Assembly: GCA_947259425.1 (NCBI GenBank)
Contig: CAMYMO010000018.1
Coordinates: 1 to 5,514 of the forward strand
DNA from: an uncultured Ectothiorhodospiraceae bacterium
Lineage (GTDB): Bacteria > Pseudomonadota > Gammaproteobacteria > UBA6429 > Thiohalophilaceae
Reading direction: 5' to 3'
Length of the DNA stretch: 5,514 nt
The notes below the pieces were generated by a model. It ran no database searches. It was given only the letters and a program-made list of their open reading frames with translations, and was not told the DNA's origin. Each line of letters starts with the position of its first letter. The first letter of the stretch is position 1. This document shows positions 1 through 5,514 of this stretch, piece by piece. The translations under genes were made by a program, and so were the position numbers.

Positions 1-1486
1 GTGCGCCATTAGCACCACCGCGCATATCGGAACCGCGGAAGGTCGAGGCCGATGCCCATGCCGTTGTTACCAGCGCTGACACGCTCAGACCAGAGTCGAG
101 AATTTTCGACTTCAGTTTGGCGATATCCTTCGCACCGATTAATTTATGGTTAGCAGCGGGGATGGGGTCCTGCCATTTATACACGTCTTTCGGGATCTCT
201 GCGCCGACATAACGTGCACGGGGGCCCAGGTCACGATGCGTCAGTTTGAACCAGGCTTTAGCAAAGGCCTGATCAAATGCTTTAGGACTCTTCAGAAAAC
301 GCTCGGTAATTTTGCGAAACCCCGGATCTTTTTTCAACGCGATGTCGGTGGTAAACATGATCGGCGCATGTCGTTTATCCTTGATGTGGGCATCCGGCAC
401 CATGGTTGCTGCAGATTTATCGGTCGGAATCCACTGGTGAGCACCGGCCGGGCTCTGGGTCAGTTTCCATTCGAAACGCATCAGGTTATCCAGGTACAAA
501 ATCGACCAGGCCGTTGGTGTCTGCGTCCAGGCACCTTCCAGACCACTGGTCATGGTGTCTTCTGCATTGCCTTTGCCACATTTGTTCTTCCAGCCGAAAC
601 CTTGCTCTTCGATACCGGCCGCTGCAGGTTCTGCACCAACACAGTCAGCGGACTTGGCACCATGGGCTTTACCCAGGGTATGTCCACCCGCGACCAGCGC
701 CACGATCTCTTCATCATTCATCGCCATGCGGCCAAACGATTCACGCATATCTTTGGCAGCCGCCAACGGATCATTGTTACCATTCGGGCCTTCCGGGTTG
801 ACGTAGATCAGACCCATTTGCACCGCGGCCAGTGGTTTTTCTAACTTGCCATCTTTATAGCGCTCAGCATTAGCAAGCCATTTGGTCTCTGAGCCCCAGT
901 ACACCAGGTCTGCTTCCCAGTCGTCTGCACGACCACCGGCAAAACCCAGGGTTTCAAACCCCATCGACTCCAGAGCAACATTACCCGCCAGGATCATCAG
1001 GTCAGCCCAGGAGACATTGCGACCGTATTTCTGTTTGACAGGCCAGAGTATTCGGCGCGCCTTATCGAGATTGGCATTATCCGGCCAACTGTTTTGTGGC
1101 TCATAGCGTATCTGGCCACCATCGGCACCGCCGCGACCATCATAGATACGGTAGGTACCTGCACTGTGCCAGGCAGATCGGATCATTAGTCCGCCATAGT
1201 GTCCCCAGTCTGCCGGCCACCAGTCTTGTGATGTGGTCAGGGTTTTTTCGATGTCTGCCTTCAGGGCTTTCATATCAACACTTGCAAAGGCCTTGGCATA
1301 ATCGAAATCTTTACCATAAGGATTTGATGAATGATCATGTGCACGCAGTTGATTCAGGTTGAGTTTTTCCGGCCACCAAAATTGATTTGATTTTGCCTTA
1401 GCATCTGCAAAAGCGGTCGCCGTCGAAAAGAATAGTGACATCGACACCGCTAAGGCCGTTAGGCTTGATTTGGTTTGTTTACGCAT
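1..1486 (-). CDS. katG: Catalase-peroxidase KatG with signal peptide (3' end beyond window)
   Basis: This is a bifunctional haem enzyme that breaks down hydrogen peroxide and also acts as a peroxidase. The first 495 codons are present; families of this type usually run to about 720-740 residues, so all of the N-terminal haem domain and the start of the C-terminal domain are visible. Seen: distal R103, W106 and H107 in IRSAWHSAGTYR; the W106-Y228-M254 trio that forms the covalent cross-link in known KatGs; proximal haem ligand H269 in AGGHTLGKAHGA; and S314, equivalent to M. tuberculosis Ser315. Numbering runs one below the M. tuberculosis protein at each of these sites. Residues 1-27 form a signal peptide: basic MRKQTK, a hydrophobic core, then AFA before D28. 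Most KatGs are cytoplasmic; this one is probably periplasmic, as in KatP-type enzymes. The start is set by a strong ribosome site seven bases upstream. No frameshift is seen. Confidence 0.96.
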   Translation of the reverse strand, partial: MRKQTKSSLTALAVSMSLFFSTATAFADAKAKSNQFWWPEKLNLNQLRAHDHSSNPYGKDFDYAKAFASVDMKALKADIEKTLTTSQDWWPADWGHYGGLMIRSAWHSAGTYRIYDGRGGADGGQIRYEPQNSWPDNANLDKARRILWPVKQKYGRNVSWADLMILAGNVALESMGFETLGFAGGRADDWEADLVYWGSETKWLANAERYKDGKLEKPLAAVQMGLIYVNPEGPNGNNDPLAAAKDMRESFGRMAMNDEEIVALVAGGHTLGKAHGAKSADCVGAEPAAAGIEEQGFGWKNKCGKGNAEDTMTSGLEGAWTQTPTAWSILYLDNLMRFEWKLTQSPAGAHQWIPTDKSAATMVPDAHIKDKRHAPIMFTTDIALKKDPGFRKITERFLKSPKAFDQAFAKAWFKLTHRDLGPRARYVGAEIPKDVYKWQDPIPAANHKLIGAKDIAKLKSKILDSGLSVSALVTTAWASASTFRGSDMRGGANGA

Positions 1487-1493
1487 TGATATA

Positions 1494-1500
1494 CCTCCTT
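1494..1500 (-). promoter_or_regulatory. katG ribosome binding site
   Basis: AAGGAGG on the minus strand, seven bases before the ATG at 1486. It is a near-perfect Shine-Dalgarno and fixes the katG start, and so the signal peptide. It directly touches the hairpin at 1501-1518. Confidence 0.9.
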
Positions 1501-1518
1501 CTTATATAAGGATATAAG
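1501..1518 (-). repeat. Perfect inverted repeat abutting the katG ribosome site
   Basis: Seven-base arms CTTATAT and ATATAAG surround a four-base loop, which reads CCTT on the minus strand. As RNA it would fold into an AU-rich hairpin ending at the base before the Shine-Dalgarno. The loop and its flank (1508-1516) can alternatively pair with the Shine-Dalgarno and spacer: UCCUU with AAGGA, then four more pairs after a GG bulge. The repeat is visible; any control of translation is inference. Confidence 0.6.
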
Positions 1519-1531
1519 TAGCTTGATGGAT

Positions 1532-1551
1532 AACCTGTTTTGACTCAGGTT
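1532..1551 (-). repeat. Inverted repeat in katG leader
   Basis: Six-base arms AACCTG and CAGGTT are separated by eight bases, 13 bases beyond the ribosome-site hairpin. It could be a second leader hairpin or an operator half-site pair. No specific regulator is recognised. Confidence 0.4.
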
Positions 1552-2052
1552 TAGTGGGTGGTTTACAAATACTTGCAACGCTAATTCAAACTCAGCCTCT
1601 ACGATTGAGTGCGGTTACGATCGTATAAAAAGCAAGGTTTTAATAAAGCAGTTGGCCTTCACTCTCAACCATGGATACCGAGACAAAGCCGGATATCCAG
1701 GCTTACTATTAATAAAGTGATTAGCTGAAGTATTGAACCACGGCCGGGAATATCGTTTATTTTTTTTGAAAAAGACAATCGTTTATTTATATCTGATTAA
1801 TAGGAATTACCAATAATCAAAAATTGCTTATCAAGTTTGAAGTGCAGGCTCGATCGCATTGGTGGTCTGAGTTTTTAAAGGTAGTTTATAAAAAAGAGTA
1901 AAGGTATTTTGAGCCGTTTGATTGAAAAAATATTTTAGACGACGGTGATCTTTGATCTTTTCAAATCCAGCAAATTCACCTCGCCCTAATTTGAGCGCAA
2001 AGTAACAGCAGGTATTAAGCGTTAAAGTGTTCGTTTCCGACTTGCTGATTGG
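1552..2052. other. AT-rich intergenic region upstream of katG, no convincing gene
   Basis: This stretch must hold the katG promoter, but no clear one stands out. Two weak minus-strand candidates are TTGAAT (1584-1589) with TGTAAA (1562-1567) at a 16-base spacing, and TTGGTA (1808-1813) with TATAAA (1786-1791) at a 16-base spacing; the second would leave a leader of nearly 300 bases. A ten-base palindrome, TACGATCGTA, lies at 1616-1625. I do not see a full OxyR-type ATAG/CTAT array. The open frames here lack ribosome sites and family features. Confidence 0.5.
1752..1788. repeat. 11-bp direct repeat upstream of katG
   Basis: ATCGTTTATTT occurs at 1752-1762 and again at 1778-1788, a 26-bp period, separated by an A/T-rich stretch. 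It may be a pair of protein binding sites about 270-300 bases before katG, or chance in AT-rich DNA. No known operator is recognised. Confidence 0.4.
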
Positions 2053-2078
2053 AAAGCGGCCGGTTATCCGGCCGCTTT
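2053..2078 (-). terminator. Strong GC-rich terminator hairpin after the Spy-like gene
   Basis: A perfect 11-bp stem (arms 2053-2063 and 2068-2078, core GCGGCCGG) closes on a four-base loop. It lies 22 bases past the stop codon of the minus-strand Spy-like gene and would keep its transcript out of the katG promoter region. Read on the minus strand the U-tract is short (TTTCC); read on the plus strand it is better (TTTTGTT). The hairpin is therefore probably bidirectional, though no plus-strand gene ends here. Confidence 0.8.
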
Positions 2079-2099
2079 TGTTCACCGTGCAAAATAATA

Positions 2100-2621
2100 T
2101 TAACTATGATGGCCGTGCTTATATTCCCTATGTTCATAACCATGATGACCTTTCGAATTTTTCATTTTCTCAAGTTGCTCCTTGGTTAACACTTTGTGAA
2201 ACTCGTTACGCATTTGAGCACGCAAGATGATTTTATCTGTTTTCAGATCGCCGATTTGTTGCGCAAGTTGCTTAACTTTTGCTTGATCAATAGTATCGGC
2301 ATGCATTGTTTCGCGTAATTGTTTGCGGTTATCTCTCATCTTGTCTCGCAGTGCTTCCACCTTCGGGTGATAGCTATCGCGAATACTGCGTACTTGTTTT
2401 TCCTGTTCTTCATTAAGCTCCAGGCGTTCGATCATATATTCCATTCGTTTACCAAATTTCTTGCCATATTTTTCACAGGATTTACCCGAGTAACCATATC
2501 GTTCATCATGGTCGTCTCGTTCGTAGCGATCATCGTCATAGCGATCATCATCTGCATTGGCGACTGCAAAACCACCCAGTGCCAGGCTGCTGACCAGTAA
2601 TGTCGTTGCAATTATATTCAT
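2100..2621 (-). CDS. Spy/CpxP-family periplasmic stress protein
   Basis: A 173-residue protein of the LTxxQ family, whose members (Spy, CpxP) are small periplasmic chaperones or stress regulators made of helical hairpins. Residues 1-23 are a signal peptide ending VANA before D24. Next comes an acidic tract (D24-Y44, DDDRY twice, then Asp/His/Arg), a single cysteine (C49), a first LTxxQ-like motif at 67-73 (LELNEEQ), a long charged helical region, and the family signature LTKEQ at 145-149. The C-terminus (158-173) is His-rich, with six histidines, which suggests metal binding. The ATG at 2621 has GAGAGGA seven bases upstream. It diverges from a CpxRA-like pair across a shared CpxR box, the same arrangement as cpxP-cpxRA of enterobacteria. 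Whether it acts as a CpxP-like inhibitor of the kinase or a Spy-like chaperone cannot be settled from sequence. Confidence 0.9.
   Translation of the reverse strand: MNIIATTLLVSSLALGGFAVANADDDRYDDDRYERDDHDERYGYSGKSCEKYGKKFGKRMEYMIERLELNEEQEKQVRSIRDSYHPKVEALRDKMRDNRKQLRETMHADTIDQAKVKQLAQQIGDLKTDKIILRAQMRNEFHKVLTKEQLEKMKNSKGHHGYEHREYKHGHHS
2524..2553 (-). repeat. Two tandem 15-bp copies in the Spy-like gene
   Basis: TAGCGATCATC followed by GTCA or ATCT occurs twice back to back on the plus strand and encodes the repeated DDDRY block at the mature N-terminus. It looks like a recent internal duplication that lengthened the acidic tract. Confidence 0.6.
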
Positions 2622-2640
2622 AACTATTTCCTCTCGGTTG

Positions 2641-2654
2641 TAGACTTTGGTCTA
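2641..2654 (-). repeat. Short inverted repeat in the Spy-like gene leader
   Basis: Arms TAGAC and GTCTA close on a four-base loop, about five bases before the GAGAGGA ribosome site. It could form a small leader hairpin; the stem is only five base pairs. Confidence 0.35.
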
Positions 2655-2677
2655 GTCTGTTTCAATGATGGATACAG

Positions 2678-2683
2678 CTTATA
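2678..2683 (-). promoter_or_regulatory. Predicted -10 of the Spy-like gene promoter
   Basis: TATAAG on the minus strand matches TATAAT at five of six bases. It has no good -35 at normal spacing (a TTGACA at 2693-2698 is too close), as expected of an activator-dependent promoter. Transcription would start near 2671, giving a leader of about 50 bases, with the CpxR-type box centred about 50-60 bases upstream. Confidence 0.55.
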
Positions 2684-2714
2684 CTGACCGCATGTCAATG
2701 TGGGTCATCGCGAT

Positions 2715-2739
2715 GTAAGGATATGTAAATGTATGTAAA
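2715..2739. promoter_or_regulatory. Triple-half-site CpxR-type box in the divergent promoter
   Basis: GTAAG (2715-2719), GTAAA (2725-2729) and GTAAA (2735-2739), each preceded by AT, are spaced exactly 10 bp apart. The known CpxR site is GTAAA-N5-GTAAA, so this is two overlapping sites on one face of the helix. It lies 31 bp from the -10 of the Spy-like gene and 29 bp from the -10 of the regulator-kinase pair. The product of the adjacent response regulator gene is the natural ligand, giving autoregulation and joint induction. Confidence 0.85.
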
Positions 2740-2768
2740 GACAGCAGCCTAATGCTATTTCACCGTTT

Positions 2769-2774
2769 TATACT
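2769..2774 (+). promoter_or_regulatory. Predicted -10 of the response regulator-kinase operon
   Basis: TATACT matches TATAAT at five of six bases. The -35 position (2746-2751) is a poor match, which fits an activated promoter. Transcription would start near 2781, leaving a leader of about 40 bases, with the proximal pair of CpxR half-sites centred near -49. Confidence 0.55.
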
Positions 2775-2821
2775 TGTGGCATAGTAATCACTATTCGTTT
2801 AGCAAAGGAAATATTGTTTTA

Positions 2822-3523
2822 ATGAACCGAGTACTGCTTGCAGATGATGATGTGGAACTGGCAGATATGTTGGTCGAATACCTTAGCCAGGAAGGGTTCG
2901 AGGTGGACACGGTGCATGATGGCAAAAGTGCATTGGATAAGGCCATCAATGATCACTACGAGCTTATTATCCTTGATGTGATGATGCCGGAACTCAATGG
3001 CTTCGACGTGCTGCGCCAGTTGCGCACCCATTCCCAGGTACCGGTACTGATGCTGACCGCGAGAGGCGAGGATGTCGACAGCATCGTTGGACTAGAAATC
3101 GGCGCTGATGATTACCTGGCGAAACCGTGCAACCCGCGCGTTCTGGTTGCACACATGCGCGCTATATTACGACGCAGTGAACCTGCCACAACAACACCCT
3201 CGATGACCGATAAGCTGACCATTGGTGACCTCGAAATTCAAAGAGGCGCGCGTCGTGTGTTACTTGAGAATCAAGCGGTCACGATGACCAGTACCGAATA
3301 CCGTGTACTGGAAGTGTTGCTGGAAGAAGCGGGTCGTGTTGTCTCAAAACAAGATCTGTCAGAACGTGCGCTGGGGCGTGAGCTCAGTCCCTATGATCGT
3401 AGTCTGGATATGCATGTTAGTAATCTACGTAAAAAACTTGGCCCACTAACCAATGGTGAAGAACGAATACAAACCATTCGTGGTGTTGGTTACCAGTATA
3501 CTTATCTATCCGCAGGTCAATGA
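2822..3523 (+). CDS. cpxR: CpxR-like response regulator (OmpR family)
   Basis: A 233-residue two-domain transcription factor that would be phosphorylated by the kinase encoded next to it. Receiver domain (about 1-118): acidic pocket D8-D9-D10, phosphoacceptor D52 in LDVMMP, T79, Y98 and K101 of the KP motif. Winged-helix DNA-binding domain (about 131-229): TSTEYRVLEVLL, then YDRSLDMHVSNLRKKLG, then IRGVGYQY, the regular OmpR-type order. The order and wording of motifs (GLEIGADDY, ALGRELSPYDRSLDMHVSNLRKK) are closest to enterobacterial CpxR (about 232 residues). C103 follows KP where many relatives have Phe. The ATG at 2822 is preferred because the protein then begins exactly like family members; AAAGGA at 2804-2809 is a rather distant ribosome site. 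A TTG at 2774 would add 16 unrelated residues. Confidence 0.93.
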   Translation: MNRVLLADDDVELADMLVEYLSQEGFEVDTVHDGKSALDKAINDHYELIILDVMMPELNGFDVLRQLRTHSQVPVLMLTARGEDVDSIVGLEIGADDYLAKPCNPRVLVAHMRAILRRSEPATTTPSMTDKLTIGDLEIQRGARRVLLENQAVTMTSTEYRVLEVLLEEAGRVVSKQDLSERALGRELSPYDRSLDMHVSNLRKKLGPLTNGEERIQTIRGVGYQYTYLSAGQ

Positions 3524-3524
3524 T

Positions 3525-4907
3525 GTGAAAAGTCTGTTCTGGAAAATCTTTGTCTCGTTTTGGCTGGCCCTGATCCTGTTTGCGGGGTTAACCTTATGGA
3601 CGACTTCGCATTATCTTGAAAAAGTCCGCAGCGACATTGCGACCGAGCAGCCACGAAATAAAACGGCTGAATACATTAGGCAGGCACGAGAGATTGCACG
3701 AGAGGGTGACATTAATGCGTTACGCCAGTGGTTAATGCAACTGGACAGAGGCGAAGCCATCCCGTTTCTGTTTCTCGATGAAAATGCCAACGACCTGCTC
3801 GAGCGAACGGTTCCTTTGCGTATACAACAACACGTGCTCAGACTGGAACGCAGGCATCGCTATGATGATGATGATGAGCATGAAGAAGATGGACACCGGC
3901 GTCCGCATCATCGTCCTATCATTATTAATGGCCAGCGTTTTCGCCTAATGCCCGATTTCCAAAGGGTCACCCTCACTCGTGTACTAAATAGACCAAGAGT
4001 AATTGCCCATCCTATCCTGATCGCTGCCTTGATCAGCGCGATTATCTGTTTGCTGCTGGCCCGTTATCTGACATCACCCATTGGTCGTTTGCGACAGGCC
4101 ACGCAAAAACTGGCAGCGGGTGATCTAAGCCAGCGTGTTTCACCCTCGATGGGTAAACGCAAGGATGAAATTGTGGATCTGGCCAATGACTTTGATTACA
4201 TGGCAGGACAACTACAGACTCTGATTAACTCGCACAAACAACTATTACGCGATGCATCCCATGAGTTACGTTCACCGCTTGCGCGCTTACAGGTGGCACT
4301 CGGACTGGCACGTCAGCGTGGTGATGATAAAACAGCTTCAGAGTTAGATCGCATTGAACGTGAGGCAGAAAGACTTAACGAACTCATTGGCCAACTGTTA
4401 AGCTTGGCGAGATTTGAAACCAACACGGCCGAAATCGAGCGAACACCAATAGAACTTGAGACACTCCTCGAGCAAATCGTCAATGACGCGGCCTATGAGG
4501 CACGTGCTAAACACCGTGATGTTAAAATCATTCACAGTATGCCCGTTACCCTAAAAGGTAACAGTATGTTGTTAAGCAGTGCACTGGAAAATGTCGTGCG
4601 CAACGCTATTCGGTATACCGCCGAAGCGACGGCGGTTGAGGTTTCGTTGTTAGATGATCATCAAAAACCCAACTGGATTGTGATTAAGATACGTGACTAT
4701 GGGCCAGGCATACCTGAACCAATGCTGGCCTCTATCTTTGAACCTTTTGTTCGTGTTGGCGAGGCGCGTGATCGTCTGAGTGGTGGATATGGTTTGGGGT
4801 TGGCGATTGCCAAACGTGCCGTGTCGCTACACGGAGGGGAAATGAGCGCTCTCAATGAAGATGAAGGTTTGAGTATTGTCATTCGCTTACCGGTGGGTGA
4901 GTCATAA
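3525..4907 (+). CDS. cpxA: CpxA-like envelope-stress sensor histidine kinase
   Basis: A 460-residue inner-membrane kinase, close in length to E. coli CpxA (457). In order: membrane helix about 8-27; periplasmic sensor domain about 28-160; second helix about 162-180; HAMP 179-236; phosphoacceptor H246 in DASHELRSPLARLQ; N-box N356/N360; G1 box DYGPGIP (391-397); F-box FEPF (405-408); and G2 box GYGLGLA (421-427). All catalytic motifs are intact. The sensor domain contains a notable Arg/Asp/Glu/His tract at 109-130 (four Asp in a row, then His and acidic residues, ending RPHHR) that E. coli CpxA lacks. The start is GTG at 3525, one base after the regulator's TGA at 3521-3523, so translation is probably coupled. 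A weak GCAGG lies at 3512-3516. An upstream in-frame start at 3453 would overlap the regulator by 71 bases and put unrelated residues before the membrane helix. Confidence 0.93.
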   Translation: MKSLFWKIFVSFWLALILFAGLTLWTTSHYLEKVRSDIATEQPRNKTAEYIRQAREIAREGDINALRQWLMQLDRGEAIPFLFLDENANDLLERTVPLRIQQHVLRLERRHRYDDDDEHEEDGHRRPHHRPIIINGQRFRLMPDFQRVTLTRVLNRPRVIAHPILIAALISAIICLLLARYLTSPIGRLRQATQKLAAGDLSQRVSPSMGKRKDEIVDLANDFDYMAGQLQTLINSHKQLLRDASHELRSPLARLQVALGLARQRGDDKTASELDRIEREAERLNELIGQLLSLARFETNTAEIERTPIELETLLEQIVNDAAYEARAKHRDVKIIHSMPVTLKGNSMLLSSALENVVRNAIRYTAEATAVEVSLLDDHQKPNWIVIKIRDYGPGIPEPMLASIFEPFVRVGEARDRLSGGYGLGLAIAKRAVSLHGGEMSALNEDEGLSIVIRLPVGES

Positions 4908-5096
4908 CCCAGCATACTAATTTATTATTATATGCAGAGAAAATATGGTTAGCACCTGGAAATGAACAGATTCTTATGGATGAAACCAGAAAACTGGAAG
5001 AGAACTTTTTTTCGATATCAAAACACAAAGTTAATAAATTGTATGTGTTCCAAATAATCATTGTTGTTCTATCATAGTTCTGAAAATATGCTGACT

Positions 5097-5122
5097 TGCA
5101 CAGAAGACTCGAACGCTGTGCA
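5097..5122. repeat. Inverted repeat TGCACAG / CTGTGCA
   Basis: Perfect seven-base arms at 5097-5103 and 5116-5122 are separated by 12 bases. It could be a dimeric regulator's operator or an RNA stem. It is not recognised as a known site. Confidence 0.4.
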
Positions 5123-5185
5123 CGTAACCATAATTTGGCCAGCTAGCTAGTATCGTTATTGCCTCGTTTTAATATTTAAGCTCAT

Positions 5186-5213
5186 GACTTTGCCCTGCTC
5201 TTACGCAAAAGTC
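5186..5213. repeat. Imperfect inverted repeat GACTTTGC / GCAAAAGTC
   Basis: Eight base pairs with one bulged A form the arms, with an 11-base loop. Just downstream, TTACGAAAAGC partly repeats the TTACGCAAAAG of the right arm. Function unknown; possibly a degenerate RNA stem. Confidence 0.3.
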
Positions 5214-5285
5214 TCATTGCTTACTGTCCAAAATGCTTACGAAAAGCTAGATATAGAATCGTCTAAGCTGAGCAACTCCTTTGAC

Positions 5286-5299
5286 GTGATTTAGATCAA
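5286..5299 (+). promoter_or_regulatory. FNR/ANR-type operator
   Basis: GTGAT-TTAG-ATCAA matches the FNR consensus TTGAT-N4-ATCAA at nine of ten bases. Its centre at 5292.5 lies at -41.5 from the start predicted by the -10 at 5322-5327, the standard class II activating position for FNR. It suggests that the downstream gene is switched on when oxygen is low. A CRP site is the alternative, but the match there is poorer. Confidence 0.7.
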
Positions 5300-5321
5300 T
5301 GATCATTACCTTTCTCACTTT

Positions 5322-5327
5322 TATGAT
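5322..5327 (+). promoter_or_regulatory. Predicted -10 for the right-hand gene
   Basis: TATGAT matches TATAAT at five of six bases, with the predicted start near 5334 and a leader of about 65 bases. No proper -35 lies at normal spacing, which fits activation from the FNR-type box. Confidence 0.5.
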
Positions 5328-5398
5328 GAATCCGAGATAGAAATACCAATGTGATGCGGCTAATCTTATATTTTATTCCCCAATGGAAGGAAAGAAAA

Positions 5399-5514
5399 AT
5401 GAAGCATAGAAACTTCACTCATGTACTTGCAGTATTACTTTGTACGGGTAGCCTGCTTGTTTCCCCAGCCCCCATCTCTGGGTAGTGGGAGCTCGATTCC
5501 GACAGCAGACTTGA
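5399..5514 (+). CDS. Start of an exported-protein gene, apparently frameshifted, cut by window end
   Basis: The ATG at 5399 has AAGGAAA at 5387-5393 as a good ribosome site. It opens a typical signal peptide: basic MKHRNFTH, hydrophobic LAVLLCTGSLLV, then SPAP. The frame then stops at TAG 5483-5485 after 28 residues. Removing one C from the run of five at 5469-5473 restores an open frame to the window end, reading on through SPAPSLGSGSSIPTADL, which looks like a normal mature start. The gene is therefore either a pseudogene, a sequencing or assembly error in the C-run, or, less likely, read by frameshifting. The promoter context (FNR-type box) argues for a once-functional gene. The family cannot be named from this fragment. 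Confidence 0.5.

Larger units (their letters stand above)
4908..5285. other. Intergenic region downstream of the kinase, no convincing gene
   Basis: No good terminator follows the kinase stop: the only candidate, CCAG-AAAA-CTGG at 4986-4997 with a T-run 8 bases later, is too weak. Inverted repeats lie at 5097-5122 and 5186-5213. A 33-codon open frame at 4976-5077 lacks a well-placed ribosome site. Base composition is more AT-rich than the flanking genes. Confidence 0.5.

Noticed and set aside
146..1362. Several open frames on the plus strand
   Set aside because: They lie antisense to katG, whose minus-strand frame shows every conserved family motif without interruption. The plus-strand translations show no family pattern.
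1501..1800. OxyR operator upstream of katG
   Set aside because: katG is often OxyR-regulated, so I looked for the ATAG/CTAT array with seven-base spacing and found only isolated fragments.
1831..2085. 84-codon minus-strand open frame
   Set aside because: Its start lies just outside the terminator stem and its first codons run through the hairpin. It has no ribosome site and no recognisable family.
2319..2600. Hydrophobic plus-strand open frame
   Set aside because: It is the antisense reading of the Spy-like gene; the hydrophobic residues are a by-product of the Asp/Arg-rich codons on the other strand.
2774..2821. TTG start that would extend the response regulator by 16 residues
   Set aside because: The extension overlaps the predicted promoter, has no family match, and the ATG at 2822 gives the standard N-terminus.
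3111..3140. Cysteine after the KP motif of the regulator as a redox switch
   Set aside because: KPC instead of KPF at this position is, as I recall, seen in other CpxR/RstA-type regulators, so it is not a special signal by itself.
4697..5061. Minus-strand open frames over and after the kinase end
   Set aside because: One is antisense to the kinase ATP-binding domain. The other mostly covers AT-rich non-coding DNA with no supporting start signal.
4976..5077. 33-codon plus-strand open frame after the kinase
   Set aside because: It has no well-placed ribosome site and no recognisable motif; the hydrophobic tail alone is not enough to call a small membrane protein.

Overview
The window looks like chromosomal DNA from a gammaproteobacterium of moderate GC content. 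The evidence is a CpxR/CpxA-type two-component pair divergent from a Spy/CpxP-type periplasmic protein, strong Shine-Dalgarno sites, and an FNR/ANR-type operator. The genus cannot be told from this sequence. I see no insertion sequence, CRISPR array, tRNA or rRNA.

Layout. (1) Positions 1-1486, minus strand: the first 495 codons of a catalase-peroxidase (katG) with an N-terminal signal peptide, so probably a periplasmic enzyme. It runs off the left edge. (2) 1487-2099: a 613-bp AT-rich gap with the katG leader (a hairpin touching the ribosome binding site and a second inverted repeat), an 11-bp direct repeat, and a strong GC-rich terminator hairpin at 2053-2078. (3) 2100-2621, minus strand: a Spy/CpxP-family periplasmic protein with Asp- and His-rich ends. 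(4) 2622-2821: a divergent promoter region with three GTAAR half-sites at exact 10-bp spacing, a textbook CpxR box, placed almost equally far from two divergent -10 elements. (5) 2822-4907, plus strand: response regulator and sensor kinase genes one base apart, the kinase starting at GTG. (6) 4908-5398: mostly non-coding, with imperfect inverted repeats and, at its right end, an FNR-type box centred at -41.5 from a predicted start site. (7) 5399 to the right edge, plus strand: the start of a gene for an exported protein, whose frame is broken at a run of five C bases.

How it fits together. Regions 3-5 form a self-contained envelope-stress module. The kinase would sense the periplasm, the regulator would bind the shared box, and both the pair and the Spy-like chaperone would be induced together. 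The kinase's periplasmic loop and the Spy-like protein both carry unusual Asp/His-rich tracts, which suggests a shared ligand (a metal or a charged surface) or direct contact. The exported KatG next door would protect the same compartment from peroxide, but nothing in the sequence shows that Cpx controls it. The right-hand gene appears to be controlled separately by oxygen.
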